A DNA stretch of 64,000 nucleotides from assembly GCF_019649055.1 (NCBI RefSeq), contig NW_026570239.1, positions 806,001 to 870,000 on the forward strand, given 5' to 3'. Under the pieces are notes generated by a model. The model saw only the letters and a list, made by a program, of their open reading frames with translations. It was not told the DNA's origin and searched no databases. Positions 8,285-18,563 of this stretch are shown piece after piece. The translations under genes were made by a program, and so were the position numbers. Position 1 is the stretch's first letter. Each line of letters begins with the position of its first letter. This DNA is from Paramacrobiotus metropolitanus (Eukaryota > Tardigrada > Eutardigrada > Parachela > Macrobiotidae).

Positions 8285-8755
8285 ATGAAAATGATGTCTA
8301 TGATGGTATTACAGCCTGGGGCAGCGCAGCCTTTACCTTTACTGAAGCATGAAAATGGTGTTTACTGGTACGGCATTAGTGACACCTGTCGTATGGGGTA
8401 TCATGAAGCTGATAAGTCTGCCACTTTTGTTCGCTTTGCTACTAAACCAGATGGCACGGAAACCGATGTGCGTGTCAATGAGTTAGACTCTCGCCTTGTG
8501 AACCGTTTGGTTCAGTTGGACAGTGAGGGAGAGTTTGTGCGGTTTCTTGTTCAGTCGTTACTGCAGAAACGCCCAGTTCGTATGCTTGTCACCAACAAGA
8601 ACCGTGACGCGTATTATTTCCGATCCCACACGAGGGCAACACCAACCAACAACTGGTTCCGGATCACCAAAGCTGTGGGTGAAACGTGGTCACTCGAGTT
8701 TTCTTACCAGCAGATCGTTAGCATCTGTGCCGAGCTTGCCAAACACATCTTCTAA
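8285..8755 (+). CDS. Polinton accessory protein, duplicated family member 1
   Basis: This 156-residue protein belongs to no family I can name with confidence. It shares a pattern with the ORF at 8895: an aromatic/acidic start, (R)MGYHEADK or RLGYRKVDD, an ELD(S/N)S-V-KLV helix, VRxFVxS, a basic stretch, and a C-terminal W-then-helix. Two alpha/beta halves can be seen (strands, then an amphipathic helix). They faintly resemble PC4/p15-like ssDNA-binding cofactors, which would suit a transcription or replication role. That is a hypothesis only. The start could be ATG 8285 or one of the Met codons just downstream. It lies in its own unit with a leader like that of its duplicate. Confidence 0.5.
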   Translation: MKMMSMMVLQPGAAQPLPLLKHENGVYWYGISDTCRMGYHEADKSATFVRFATKPDGTETDVRVNELDSRLVNRLVQLDSEGEFVRFLVQSLLQKRPVRMLVTNKNRDAYYFRSHTRATPTNNWFRITKAVGETWSLEFSYQQIVSICAELAKHIF

Positions 8756-8894
8756 TAGGTAAAGGTCATGACAGATGTCTACGATCATCCGTACGTTGCG
8801 TAGCACTAAGGCCGTGACAGAAGTCAAGCGAGAAATATATGCTTAATAACACTAAGGTAGATAGGTATCAATAAATATGTAATGCGCAGTAAAA

Positions 8895-9320
8895 ATGGAA
8901 CCGTTACCAGAATTTCCTGAGAAACTGCAGTTTCTGTGTGAATCTGACCATATATCATGGTTTCAGGTAGACGGGGACATGCGTCTGGGATACCGCAAAG
9001 TGGATGACCATGTTTTGCTGGGTTACATCATCGATAATGTGTCTAACTTTGCAGTTTGTCGAATTGCGGCAGAACTGGATAACTCTGTAGTAGCTAAACT
9101 TGTTAGTATGCATGAGAATCATGATACCGTACGTCTATTCGTACGGTCAGCATATACCGGCAAAAAACAGCGCTATCGCATTAAAGATAATGAGCGGAAG
9201 CCAGTTCGTTTATGTTTTAAACGGGATAAAGTCTGGATCCACCTCCCCAGCGACAAGAAAATTCCAATGGATTATGCAGCCTTCCATTCCATGTGTGGCA
9301 CCATATCGGACTTATATTAG
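8895..9320 (+). CDS. Polinton accessory protein, duplicated family member 2
   Basis: This 141-residue paralogue of the ORF at 8285 keeps the order ISWFQVDGDMRLGY, AAELDNSVVAKLV, VRLFVRSAYTGKKQRYRI and a final Trp strand plus helix. The gap upstream (8756-8894) holds a second copy of the leader block found before 8285. The tandem arrangement and shared leader indicate duplication within the element. Function is unknown; the basic central part would allow nucleic-acid binding. Confidence 0.5.
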   Translation: MEPLPEFPEKLQFLCESDHISWFQVDGDMRLGYRKVDDHVLLGYIIDNVSNFAVCRIAAELDNSVVAKLVSMHENHDTVRLFVRSAYTGKKQRYRIKDNERKPVRLCFKRDKVWIHLPSDKKIPMDYAAFHSMCGTISDLY

Positions 9321-9534
9321 TTATATTTCATCTCTATATATTTAGTGTAGCAGTATTTTAAATGTACAACAAAAAGTAGAAAAAAAGAGGGCGTTGCCCC
9401 AAATTAGTGACGGTCTTAGCTAGTCGGAGCATTGACAGACAAGCTGACATCGTTGCTAGTTTGGAATACCTCTCGAACATGTAGGGCCTTATGTTTTATT
9501 ATTAATCGGAATATAAAAACATTTATAACAAATA
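9321..9534 (+). promoter_or_regulatory. Intergenic region with second hairpin module
   Basis: Positions 9381-9403 carry an A-run followed by GAGGGCGTTGCCCC, matching the module at 1334-1357 in sequence and in placement between transcription units. TTATTATTAATCGGAATATAAAAACATTTATAA at 9496-9530 contains a TATA-like stretch (split here as TATAAAAAC) just before ATG 9535. Confidence 0.42.
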
Positions 9535-9942
9535 ATGGATGAAGGATTGGTAGAACACAGTTACCCTGGCCTGGAAGGGGTCAAGGCGTATCAGTCTGAA
9601 AGCGGTAAAACTGTATTTTGGTATTACACGGTTCGAAAACTATTGATTGTAGATAATTCTCCAACAATTGACGAACACGGTCTGCAGTTTGCAAAGCATC
9701 ATGGGATTACGCTGGAGGGAGATGATCTGGAATTTTTGAAATGGATGGATCGCTTGCAATGGTACGATACCGTCAATGAAAAAGATTCGGAAACCATCTA
9801 CACTCGCAGACGACTAGAAATATCTGTTGACCCATTTTTAACTATGAGTAGTGAGACAATTACTTTTATAAACTTTGATGATGAGATCGCTGTTTGTGTT
9901 TCACCTGCTATGGTTATACAACTTGTACAAATCATACAGTAG
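9535..9942 (+). CDS. Polinton accessory protein, third related ORF
   Basis: This 135-residue acidic protein may be a distant relative of the two ORFs to its left: an aromatic strand pair (VFWYYTVRKLLIV), a helix after LEGDDLEFLKWMD, then a C-terminal beta region ending ITFINFDDEIAVCVSPAM and a hydrophobic helix. Size and two-half layout match, but identity is low. It is the last credible ORF of the element and is preceded by the second hairpin module. No function assigned. Confidence 0.45.
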   Translation: MDEGLVEHSYPGLEGVKAYQSESGKTVFWYYTVRKLLIVDNSPTIDEHGLQFAKHHGITLEGDDLEFLKWMDRLQWYDTVNEKDSETIYTRRRLEISVDPFLTMSSETITFINFDDEIAVCVSPAMVIQLVQIIQ

Positions 9943-11980
9943 TCTTTAAACAATTAGTAATATATACAGTAAATTGGGAAATTTTAAAAAATAAAAAGAG
10001 GGAGGGGAAAAGCAAATCAAAGAAAAGGGAAAACTGTGCGCACACGGTCACTTCGCTGTATTACAAAACTCGGCGCAAGCGGCACTGTAGCTGTACACTA
10101 CGCCAGAGTTACGGACAACAGGCACTCTCCGCTATTTTCCCGGACACGGTCCGCTATTTTCTCGGACACCCTTCCTCCACGGAATGGTCCCTTCTTCTTA
10201 TACTGTCTATAATATACCGGCTGTATAGTATATATGTGCGCTTAAATACTGTCAACAGCCGGTCTGACTGCTGTTCTGGTGGGTTGGTTAATCCACCTTA
10301 CCACGATCTGTCGGCTATTAGTGTGGGAAAGGCTGGCACGGTTGGCAGTGATGCTGACCGGAAGCTGACTACCGTTTACAGGGTGGCAAAGATGGGAGAT
10401 GCACGATCATCCTCTAGCGATTGCACAACACAGCACAAGTTCATCGCAGGTGTTTGTTAGCAAGTACAACGTAGCAAGAATCAGCGAGCAAAGCAGGCGG
10501 AGGAGCAAGAACGCATACGCGTGGAGCAAGAAGCGCGGAAGGCGTGGAGCAAGATTCGGAACAAACTGCAGCAGGACTAATTTCAAGTGTTTCTGACCTT
10601 GAGATGCGGTCGGTAAAAGTTGAAAAATAAGGATTCTGATCTTCATAACACAACAACCAATAAACAATAAAGAAAAGCAATTAACACTCTTACTGGCAGT
10701 ACCTGTACATCTAATTTCTATCGCTACAATACTATGTCGGCTTTTCTATGTCGGCTTTTCCCGCATGAAAACGTTGGACGTTGGACAAATTAGCGATAGA
10801 ATCAGTTTTTCCTTGAAATTCTGCATTCGATTAATCTGGGGCCGTTTTTCTCTCCTAGAAGTAGAAAAACTGGCATGAAAGTCGAACAGCGCGCTTGACG
10901 GCAATGTGTATAATATTAATATTTTATTGTTATCTTTACGGCTTTGAAAACTCATGTAACTGGTTTAATGTAAAGTGCATGACCTTGACACTGATATGCC
11001 TTTACATGCCAAATTCGGTGGCGATTGGTTCATAATGGGACTCCCACTAGGGTATTTCTGATAAGCTGACATGGACGGACTGGGTGGACGGACGGCAGGA
11101 CAGGCCGGACACTGGCTGGACATGGACGAAGACGTTGGACAGGACAGACACTGGACGGCCTGGCACCTGGACACTGGACGTGTGCGCGGACACTTGTATC
11201 TACACATCAGCATTTGTAATTTTCTGGACACTACCGACCCGTTTCAGTATTTTGAAGCGAGGATGTTGAATGGCTGCACTGACAGGAATTAGCTCTGCTA
11301 ATTCTCATTATTTTTATGTCTGTTTACGGTTTTCCATTAAACTATTAAAGTATTACGAAGAAATTTGCGGCATACTAATAATTTTACGGCGCTTGACATT
11401 GTTATTAACGCTCTTTTTGGTAGGAGGCCTCATTTTTCAAACCGGTAACCCATAAGCTAAAAGAGTTTACCGACATCGATAGGAAAGCAATTGCTGCATT
11501 CAAGGTCAACAGCAGGTTCCGACCTATTTCACAATTTTACGACTTTTTAAACGTGTAACGCTCTAACAGGTTTGCATGCGATACAGTTGCTATACTAGAT
11601 AAAAACTTTGATGAAGTTTTGCGGTCTTCTTGGTCATTAGTCCATCACAGAAGGTCATGCACTGTTATTCAACTAATTATGATTACGCTACCTAGCACAT
11701 ACCTTTTGACTATTCTTCCGACCTTTCACCACCATTTGGCTGTTCGCACTGTCTTTTAAAAATGAGTTCTAAACCCCACCTTTTGACTATTGCCACCGCC
11801 TTCGCAAACCTCTTCTGGCTATTCTCACCTCTTTTTATTGCATTTGTTACCCAGTGACTTGTTACTTGATAGGCGCTCATATTTTAAGAAACGAGTGAAA
11901 TATTTGGCAACCTGGTACGTTAGTTAAAAATTATGAAAGATTTAAAAAAACGTTTAACATTTAGCCAGCAAAAACACAGT

Positions 11981-12163
11981 AATAACAGCAGTTTATATGG
12001 ATACCATATAAACGGCTGTTATTTAATTTTGCTTTCAGTAAAACTGAATAACTTAGCGGTCTTACGGTTTGCCACACATGGCATACAGAGGTATGCGAAC
12101 TTTCGCGTATTACACTGACGCGAATGTACCTGTGTACATTCTCGTCAGTGTGATACGCGAAAG
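11981..12163. repeat. Two strong hairpins
   Basis: Positions 11,981-12,000 and 12,004-12,023 are 20-base arms with one mismatch and a 3-base loop. Positions 12,100-12,129 and 12,134-12,163 are 30-base arms with two mismatches and a 4-base loop. Both lie inside the larger inverted repeat and are MITE-like. Confidence 0.7.
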
Positions 12164-12944
12164 ATACAGATGCAGATAAGTTAAAGTATTCTAACTATAG
12201 AGTGTGCATATAATTTATTAACAATCATAATGCAGTGTTTCGAATTTAAAAAAATTATTACAGTATTCAAGAGTTATGACATAATTGGTATTAGGTTGTA
12301 CGAGTTTACGGTGCGCATGTACGTGTGTTCCCTGTTGTACTAGCGATGGCGTATTCAATCCGTGTTCATATCGCTACCCTCCGATCGGCAGCTGCTCTTC
12401 GTCGTCGGCTAGCATCGGCACAGTTGTGAGAGAGTTGAGTTAGTGTGTGGCAGTCTTGGTGAGACTGGTTGAGTGAACATCAATAAGATTGAAGTGAGAA
12501 ACAACATTGAGGTCCTGTTGGTGTTTGTATTGTGAGTGACCTTCGTTTAGGGAAAGCAGTAGTGTGTACCTAGGCGGAAGTTACTGTGTTGGTATTCCAG
12601 TAGTGTGGTAGTTTGTGGTGTGAGTGTGTTTGTGTTTGTGGCATCTGTTGTCTACGGAAGTGGGCAACAGAATCAACACCCTTCTCCAGACTTCCTTCTC
12701 TGCAGACTGCGGTCAGGTTGGTCGTTAGTACACGCGTGTAGCCGGCAAAACTGTTAAGATGTTTTGCTAACCGTTTTGCTTCCAAACGGTTAGCCAAAAC
12801 AACAAGACTATTATCGCTACTCCTGCACTGATTGGTATGTCATCTTCTTGTTCCCACAAATTGTAAGGTGGTTTCGCATCAGACACCTCTTTTTGCGTTC
12901 TACTTTCGTTTTAGTCCCCTCTCGCCCGCAATTTTGCAAACTTT

Positions 12945-13036
12945 TTTAACGACCCGTTAATAAAAAAGCGTTTCTTGCAGCTGCGGCGAATTTAACGACC
13001 CGTTAATAAAAAAGCGTTTCTTGCAGCTGCGGCGAA
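12945..13036. repeat. Perfect 46-bp tandem duplication
   Basis: Two identical head-to-tail copies, 12,945-12,990 and 12,991-13,036, begin TTTAACGACCCGTTAAT and end GCAGCTGCGGCGAA. Perfect identity points to a recent event. Confidence 0.9.
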
Positions 13037-15159
13037 AATAAGTAATTAAACTCGATTTATAGGTATCCATGTATGATTACATACATATGCAGGAGTTGTA
13101 TCCATAACATAAATCATAAAATCCATGTACAACGTGCGTTAACATCTGGGCCCGACGGGAATGTTAACGTTAACATTCTCGCCCGGCACACAATGTCATG
13201 TTAATGCGTTGACCGTTAACATTTTAACTGTTTTGCCGGCTACACACGCGGTGCGTGTGTTATGTCAGTTATGGTTGTCCCATTCAAAGAAACTGAAGTC
13301 ACAGGACGGCATTTGCAAGCTAAAAATACAAAATTCACTTAAAATAACTGTGTAACCAATTGTCCTGCCGACGATATGTCTGAGCGCGAAGTGTCCCTTT
13401 TACCAAATGTCTGATCACCACATGTCCCAAGATGAAATGTATCTCCTAATCTCCCCCGACGAGATTTTATGCGATGGGTTGATCGGTCACGATATGAATT
13501 TAGTTGAAGTTTCGAAGCATTAAAACGAACAAGTGTCCGCGCACGTCCAGTGTCCAAGTGCCAGGCCGTCCAGTGTCCGTCCTGTCCAACGTCCTCGTCC
13601 ATGTCCTGCCAGTGTCCGGCCTGTCCTGCTGTCCGTCCACCCAATCCGTCCATGTCCGCTTATTAGAACTACCCCTCCCACTACAGTCCAGTTGACAAAG
13701 CCCGTTAGCTCATTGAGTGACCACACCACTACTGTACTATAGTTTATAGTCCAGTTAACAGTGCTCGCTAGCTCAGTGAGTGACCGAACTACCACTTCAG
13801 GGCAGTGGACACAACCCGCTTGGTCAGTGATTCAGGTTCGTTGACAATGCCAAAAATATGAAAAAAAGCAATAAAGTTATTCGCAGACCGGCGAGGACCA
13901 CAAGAAACGCGGAGGCGAAGCCTTGTTTTGAACTGTTGCCTTAAACCTTGCTCAGGCCTCAGTTTCTTAGACGCCGTTGTAACTAAACATGCCGTGAGTT
14001 ACGTTGTTGCGTTTGACCGCTTGGGATAATCCTGTGTCATCCCAATCGGAGCCTCCTGTGCAATAGTGTTGCATCAGTAAAAGCATCCTGGGCCAGCACC
14101 GTTGCCGGTTGTGCACACCTTTCATCCCAACAGCCGCATAATCATGGTAATGACTGATCGTCACCCCACTAGAACAGCAGTCAGATAGGCTGTTGTTACA
14201 ATGTGAATTTTGAGGGATATTTTGAGTATTGTAAGGGATACTGTGAGTCATAATAAACAGTGGGTCATAATAAACTGAATCTTGGTAATTTTTACATGAC
14301 GATAACGTCATTACGATTTTGTGGCAACTTCTAAAATTTAGACTGTTCATTGCAATCTTTACTTAATTATTTCGGATTTACTTCCAGCTAATCGGCTATG
14401 AAGGCGAATCGGTGGTTTTGTATGCCTATGTCGTGCATTATCGAAATTGTAATACTATTTCGGGAGAATAGGTATGTTACTGCAGTATAATTATTATACG
14501 TAGGCTGATAATGCTGCTGCTATTAACGCTGTATGGGTTTTATGCTTCATTTACATTAGCTGTAATTAGCGCTGCAATTAGCTGAATTATTTTAAACCTG
14601 CATGAAACGAGCATCAACAAATACCTCATAATATTATCTTAGTGAGAAGCCGACAGGTGCTTTTTACTTTCAGTTAAATCTGACCTGCTCTATTCTCTAT
14701 TACTCTATTGCTGTAATGCATGTGTTTTATTCGATTTATTGAGCTTTGTTGCACTGGTTTACTAGTCAGTGCATATTAACGTATTATTTTATACGTAGAT
14801 CTGGTTACATGCGCACATTAACGGCTTATTATTTACGTTAGTACACATGGTACAGTAACTACATAGTTGTAAAAGAAATAAATTTAATTTTATTTTGGCT
14901 GGAAATGTATAATAGCGGCTATAATTATGGTTAATGTTTTTGTTCTTTTCGACAATCGTGTTGCTGCAAGTTATACTCGTAAAAACGTACGGTGCACGTC
15001 CCGTATATTTGATTCCGAATGGGTTGTCCGTTGTTGCCAATTAAAATGTTGCAATTGTACTTGTACATTACTTGCGTTGCTTGTAATCGCTGGACCATAT
15101 GGCGCATATTTCCGGTCAATAGTTTAAGTCATCGAGATATTACTTTAGCAGTCTTATGA

Positions 15160-15265
15160 ACACTCAGCATTTTAATGGTCAGACTCAGCCTTTTAGTACT
15201 CAGACTCAGCCTTTCAGTAGTCAGACTCAGCCTTTTAAGGGTCAGACTCAGACTCAGACTCAGCG
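15160..15265. repeat. Minisatellite, GTCAGACTCAGCCTTTTA-type unit
   Basis: Four to five copies of a roughly 21-base unit (CAGACTCAGCCTTT) end in a run of CAGACT hexamers. No gene context is visible. Confidence 0.8.
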
Positions 15266-17397
15266 CTTCAGCGCGGGCCCGTAAATACGGTATAGCTCAG
15301 CTCGCTACTAACGCAGTCGAACCGTTGTAAATCAACGCACTCGTGTCTTGTAGCACATCACTTTGTTTCACTTTCTAGTTTTAGTTTTATTGCATTTTGC
15401 TTTGATTTTAAGGATTGAGTAGAAAATGATATGATCTGAGAGACGTGATTTGTAATTTTCTGTATGGAATTTCGAAACACTGAGTCAGAAGCAGTACCAG
15501 GTTAAATTACTTCACCACGGGTCTACGAGCAGAATCGCCGTTGAGAGCGTCTCTGCTGAATGAGGAGCCTGCAGCTGGGTCGCTGGACGAACCTGCCTTG
15601 ATTCTCAATCATTCTGTTACGACAGGTATGATGACTGGTTTGAAAGCGTTTTATAAAACGCAGCCATACGATTTTGGAGTCGACTTCGTTCTAGTAAGCG
15701 TAGAAAATTGAAAATTTGGAATGTGTCTAAAAAGAGCGATTTAGATTTTTTATCTTTATTTTACGCTGGACGGAGTCGACTCTCTCTAATTTGCTCACAT
15801 CCGTATGAAAATCCCTTCACACATTATAGTTTTGGAAACTGTCGGTGCTGCTTGTCAGTCTCAAAGGCAGCCCAGCTAATTTTATTGTATTTTGTCACAG
15901 GTTCTTCGGTCATTTTTGGAGTCGACTCATGGAACGATCTCTCTTCCCCTTTCGTAAGGCATCAAGCACTGCCACCGTCGTTGCGAACGCACACGAGCGC
16001 ACACTGGGCCTTTGGATGGAGGTGTGAAGCACACTGCCAGTCTAAGCACAGGTGAGCTCTATAAACTGGATTTATGGCGTTGGGTAAATTGAGTAAGTAG
16101 GTGTGGAGTTAATTGTTAAGTAACTGAATTTATGTACGTGCAGACCAAAATTATTAATTTGTGGTACATATTTTCCCGTTCCTTAGGAAACTAACGGATT
16201 TCATTGCCCATTTGATGGACTGGAGTTGACTCCGGAACCAAAACAGGCTTTTTGTTGTTTAATTTTTGGCTTTTGCATTATATTCTTCCTATCTAAATTT
16301 CTGTAGTTTAAAACAGCAAGTGCAGCACTCAGACGATAGTTTGATGTTTATTTGTGGTTTTTTTCCTGTAATTCAGTGTAATTTTTGTGCTTGAATAGAA
16401 GTATGTGCAAAAGTACGAGTAATGTGCGGCAAAAGTTACAATAAAGCTTCGGACAACGATAAAGCAAAAGTTCTGAATACGGTACAATAAAACTTCTAAA
16501 AACGACTGCCAAATTAAGTTGGGAATTATAAGTTCCACACTAACTTTTACGGCACAAAAAGGTATAGCTGCTGTTCAAAGATTGTTACAAAAAAACTTAT
16601 ACATTTTCACGAGGGGACGTTTTAAAGATGGCTTTTGGAACTTCCGGCGCATGACTCAAGAAGAGCCGCCCGGTGTGGCACCGGGATCTTGCTCGTGAAA
16701 GTTTGAAAACCTCCAGTTCCTGTAAACACCGATGATCGTCCATGGACCGTGAAAGTAGCTCCTGTAAAGCTTTGATTGGAATATCAAGGATAAATTATAA
16801 TGGCCTAAAAACCGTATATGTGCGCAATATCCGGTTTCAAAATTTGTTGCTGGAAGAAAAGTCTGAAAGGGCGTAAATGCAACCAGGAGTGCCAAAAGCC
16901 TCATTATGGACTTTAAATTTTGCACATAATGCAACTGCAAGAAAGTATAAAAATCGTTTTTACACAGAACCAGAGCCGCACTTTTTTTTTAAATCTTGAC
17001 ATGAGTTTAAAAATTTTTGAGATTCATTTTAAAATTTAAAAAAATTCTAGAATCGTGGTTCAGTGTAGAACGATTTTCGTAGCAATCTTCATATCGTTGC
17101 AAAACTTAAAGAAGAAACAATGACCTCGAAGCCAGAGTTTCCTAGTAAGGTGTTAAGGCAGCCCCATAGCGTCGCGTCAAGCGTAAAGAACAACTTTTTA
17201 CGTCCACTTCAGCTACGGCGGACAGGCATTAATTTGTTGAAAGTATAGACTTTACATGTTACGAAAAAATACGAAGCAGTTGTCGGGGTGGAAACTTCCA
17301 TGCGCTATAGCAGTAGATTCCACGGATTAGGGTGTTCAATCAAAATAGAACTTTGAATGCAGTGAAAAAATAGGTTCTGCAAATGCTTCTGTTATAG

Positions 17398-18563
17398 GAA
17401 GCCTTGACGACAAATGCCAGAAACGAGATGGGCAAGCGTTTGAGAGGCAGATGGGTCTTCGCTGACGGATGCTGGCACCCACCCGCGAAAGAACCGCATT
17501 TCTGTTCTGCACCCGCCGTCGATACCACAAGCCTATCGGTCCTTTGCCCGGATATTCTAGAGTTCGTCTTTCACTCGCTGGATACGATCAACCGAACAAG
17601 ATTGTGCCGGGTATCCGGACTGTGGAAAGCCATCATCACTCGGTCCAATCTGTCCATCGAGTTCTGGGTGACCTTAGAGCGCGACAAAAACCCCGCCTAC
17701 AAAATCGGCTCTGCGATAGTGCAGCGTTTCGAAAAATTCCCTTTGGCACCGCAACGTGTGATTATTGGGCGCGGCGAGCAAGCACCAAAGGAGCCCATCT
17801 TAGCTGACTGTTTGTTGCTCCTGGCGGCAGCATACTATCGACTGGAACCCCGACCTTCGACGAAACTGCAGTTGTACTGCAGTCAATGTCGATGGGATCT
17901 CGGAGGACCATCTGAGCTCGACAAAGAGGTGCTGAAACTGGCCAAAGTGCTTGAGCTATGCGCAACGGCCCTGCAGAGTATAGTATGGAGAAACTGTCGG
18001 TTCTCGGGACTCGGTGGACGCATCGGCGAACAGCTGGTCGTCCATGACACGACTGACCTATACACGGAGTGTCAACAGACGGTTGAAGCTCTTTATGCAT
18101 TAGTAGAGAGGCAGCTGCCGGCCGGGAAAAAATGCGTGTCGGAGGTGGCGAAATGGATCAGCGAGAGTGGCGACGCTGGCCGCAGATCCACTGTCGACGC
18201 CATTTTTAAGGTACAAAATTAATTACTTAGGATAAGCTAATTTTGCTTTCCTTACGACCGATTAACGGACCAATCGACAAAAAATTTGATGGAAGTGTGG
18301 TCCCAGATGGCAGTCGGTGTATCGATCGCTGATCATCTTGCAGCTGTGTATGCCGCTTGTTCTTCTAGGTTTTGATGTCTTTCGAGATTCACCGAGCGAT
18401 GTCGCCGTATCGAAATAAACAGCAATGGATGCCGCAAGAGCTGCGTTTCCTCGACCCGCAATCGCTGACCACCATGACTCTGTGCGCGTTGACGCGAGAA
18501 ATGGAGTGGTTCAAACGGTACAGCGGGTTTAAGACCGGGACCAAACTCAAAGAACCACCATAA
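17398..18563 (+). CDS. F-box family gene, copy 1, lacking the N-terminal exon
   Basis: Two exons are seen, join(17398..18210,18369..18563). The first starts after an acceptor TATAG, as in the paralogues, and ends AAG|GTACAA; the second follows TTCTAG. The F-box is at about 17,540-17,650 (LSVLCPDILEFVFHSLDTI, RLCRVSGLWKAII). A conserved domain follows with KLQLYCSQCRWDLGG, IVWRNCRFSGLGG and ALVERQLPAG. The last exon has SPYRNK, QELRFLDPQ and LTTMTLCALTREM. F-box proteins recruit substrates to SCF ubiquitin ligases; that role is inferred from the family. The usual first exon is not found in the preceding kilobases, so translation would start inside exon B (ATG 17428), or the gene is 5'-truncated. 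The frame is otherwise intact. Confidence 0.65.

Larger units (their letters stand above)
1..10250 (+). mobile_element. Polinton/Maverick (adintovirus-like) element, right part
   Basis: This block contains the hallmark Polinton gene set on one strand: FtsK/HerA-like packaging ATPase, retroviral-type integrase with chromodomain, double-jelly-roll major capsid protein, probable minor capsid protein, pVI-like precursor and adenain-like cysteine protease. Genes are tightly packed and intron-less, unlike the host genes to the right. The left end and the protein-primed DNA polymerase B expected for the class are not in the window. The right border is not fixed. Sequence from 10,128 to 10,171 contains two copies of a roughly 20-bp unit (CCGCTATTTTC..CGGACAC), which may lie in the terminal repeat. 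The large capsid, protease and integrase frames are open and undamaged, so the insertion looks young or functional. Confidence 0.85.
11061..13663. repeat. Long inverted repeat pair, 137 and 135 bp
   Basis: The arm 11,061-11,197 (GC-rich, built on GGACACTGGACGG-like words) is repeated in reverse complement at 13,529-13,663 with only scattered mismatches and one short indel, over 90% identical by eye. The spacer is about 2.3 kb and non-coding. A weaker outer pair, 10,262-10,345 and about 14,118-14,185, has nearly the same centre. Together they suggest a decayed foldback or TIR element, or an inverted duplication. Confidence 0.75.
10251..17397. other. Gene-free, repeat-rich host region
   Basis: No convincing exon is visible in about 7.1 kb; the ORFs are short and of low quality. 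What it does hold is nested inverted repeats (10,262/14,118 and 11,061/13,529), two strong hairpins near 12.0 and 12.1 kb, a 46-bp tandem duplication at 12,945-13,036, a palindrome around 13,160-13,180, three diverged units of about 60 bp at 13,685-13,840, and a 21-bp minisatellite at 15,160-15,265. The motif GGAGTCGACT recurs near 15,678, 15,770 and 15,917. Most of this looks like decayed mobile DNA. Confidence 0.6.

Noticed and set aside
9894-10460. 188-residue ORF to the right of the last Polinton gene
   Set aside because: Composition is erratic, it overlaps the end of the ORF at 9535 in another frame, and it includes tandem-repeat DNA; it looks like chance read-through.
11071-11292. ORFs in the GGACACTGGACGG-rich repeat arms, also 13,339-13,795 on the minus strand
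   Set aside because: These are translations of the inverted-repeat arms; no conserved protein pattern and open in several frames at once.
12300-12560. Possible LTR or 5' UTR of a retroelement (TGTTCCCTGTTG... to ...TTGTGAGTGAC)
   Set aside because: Pyrimidine/purine pattern is suggestive, but there is no second copy, no primer-binding site and no gag/pol nearby.
15670-16220. Recurrent GGAGTCGACT words
   Set aside because: Four near-matches at irregular spacing; could be chance or remnants of a repeat, not enough to call a regulatory array.
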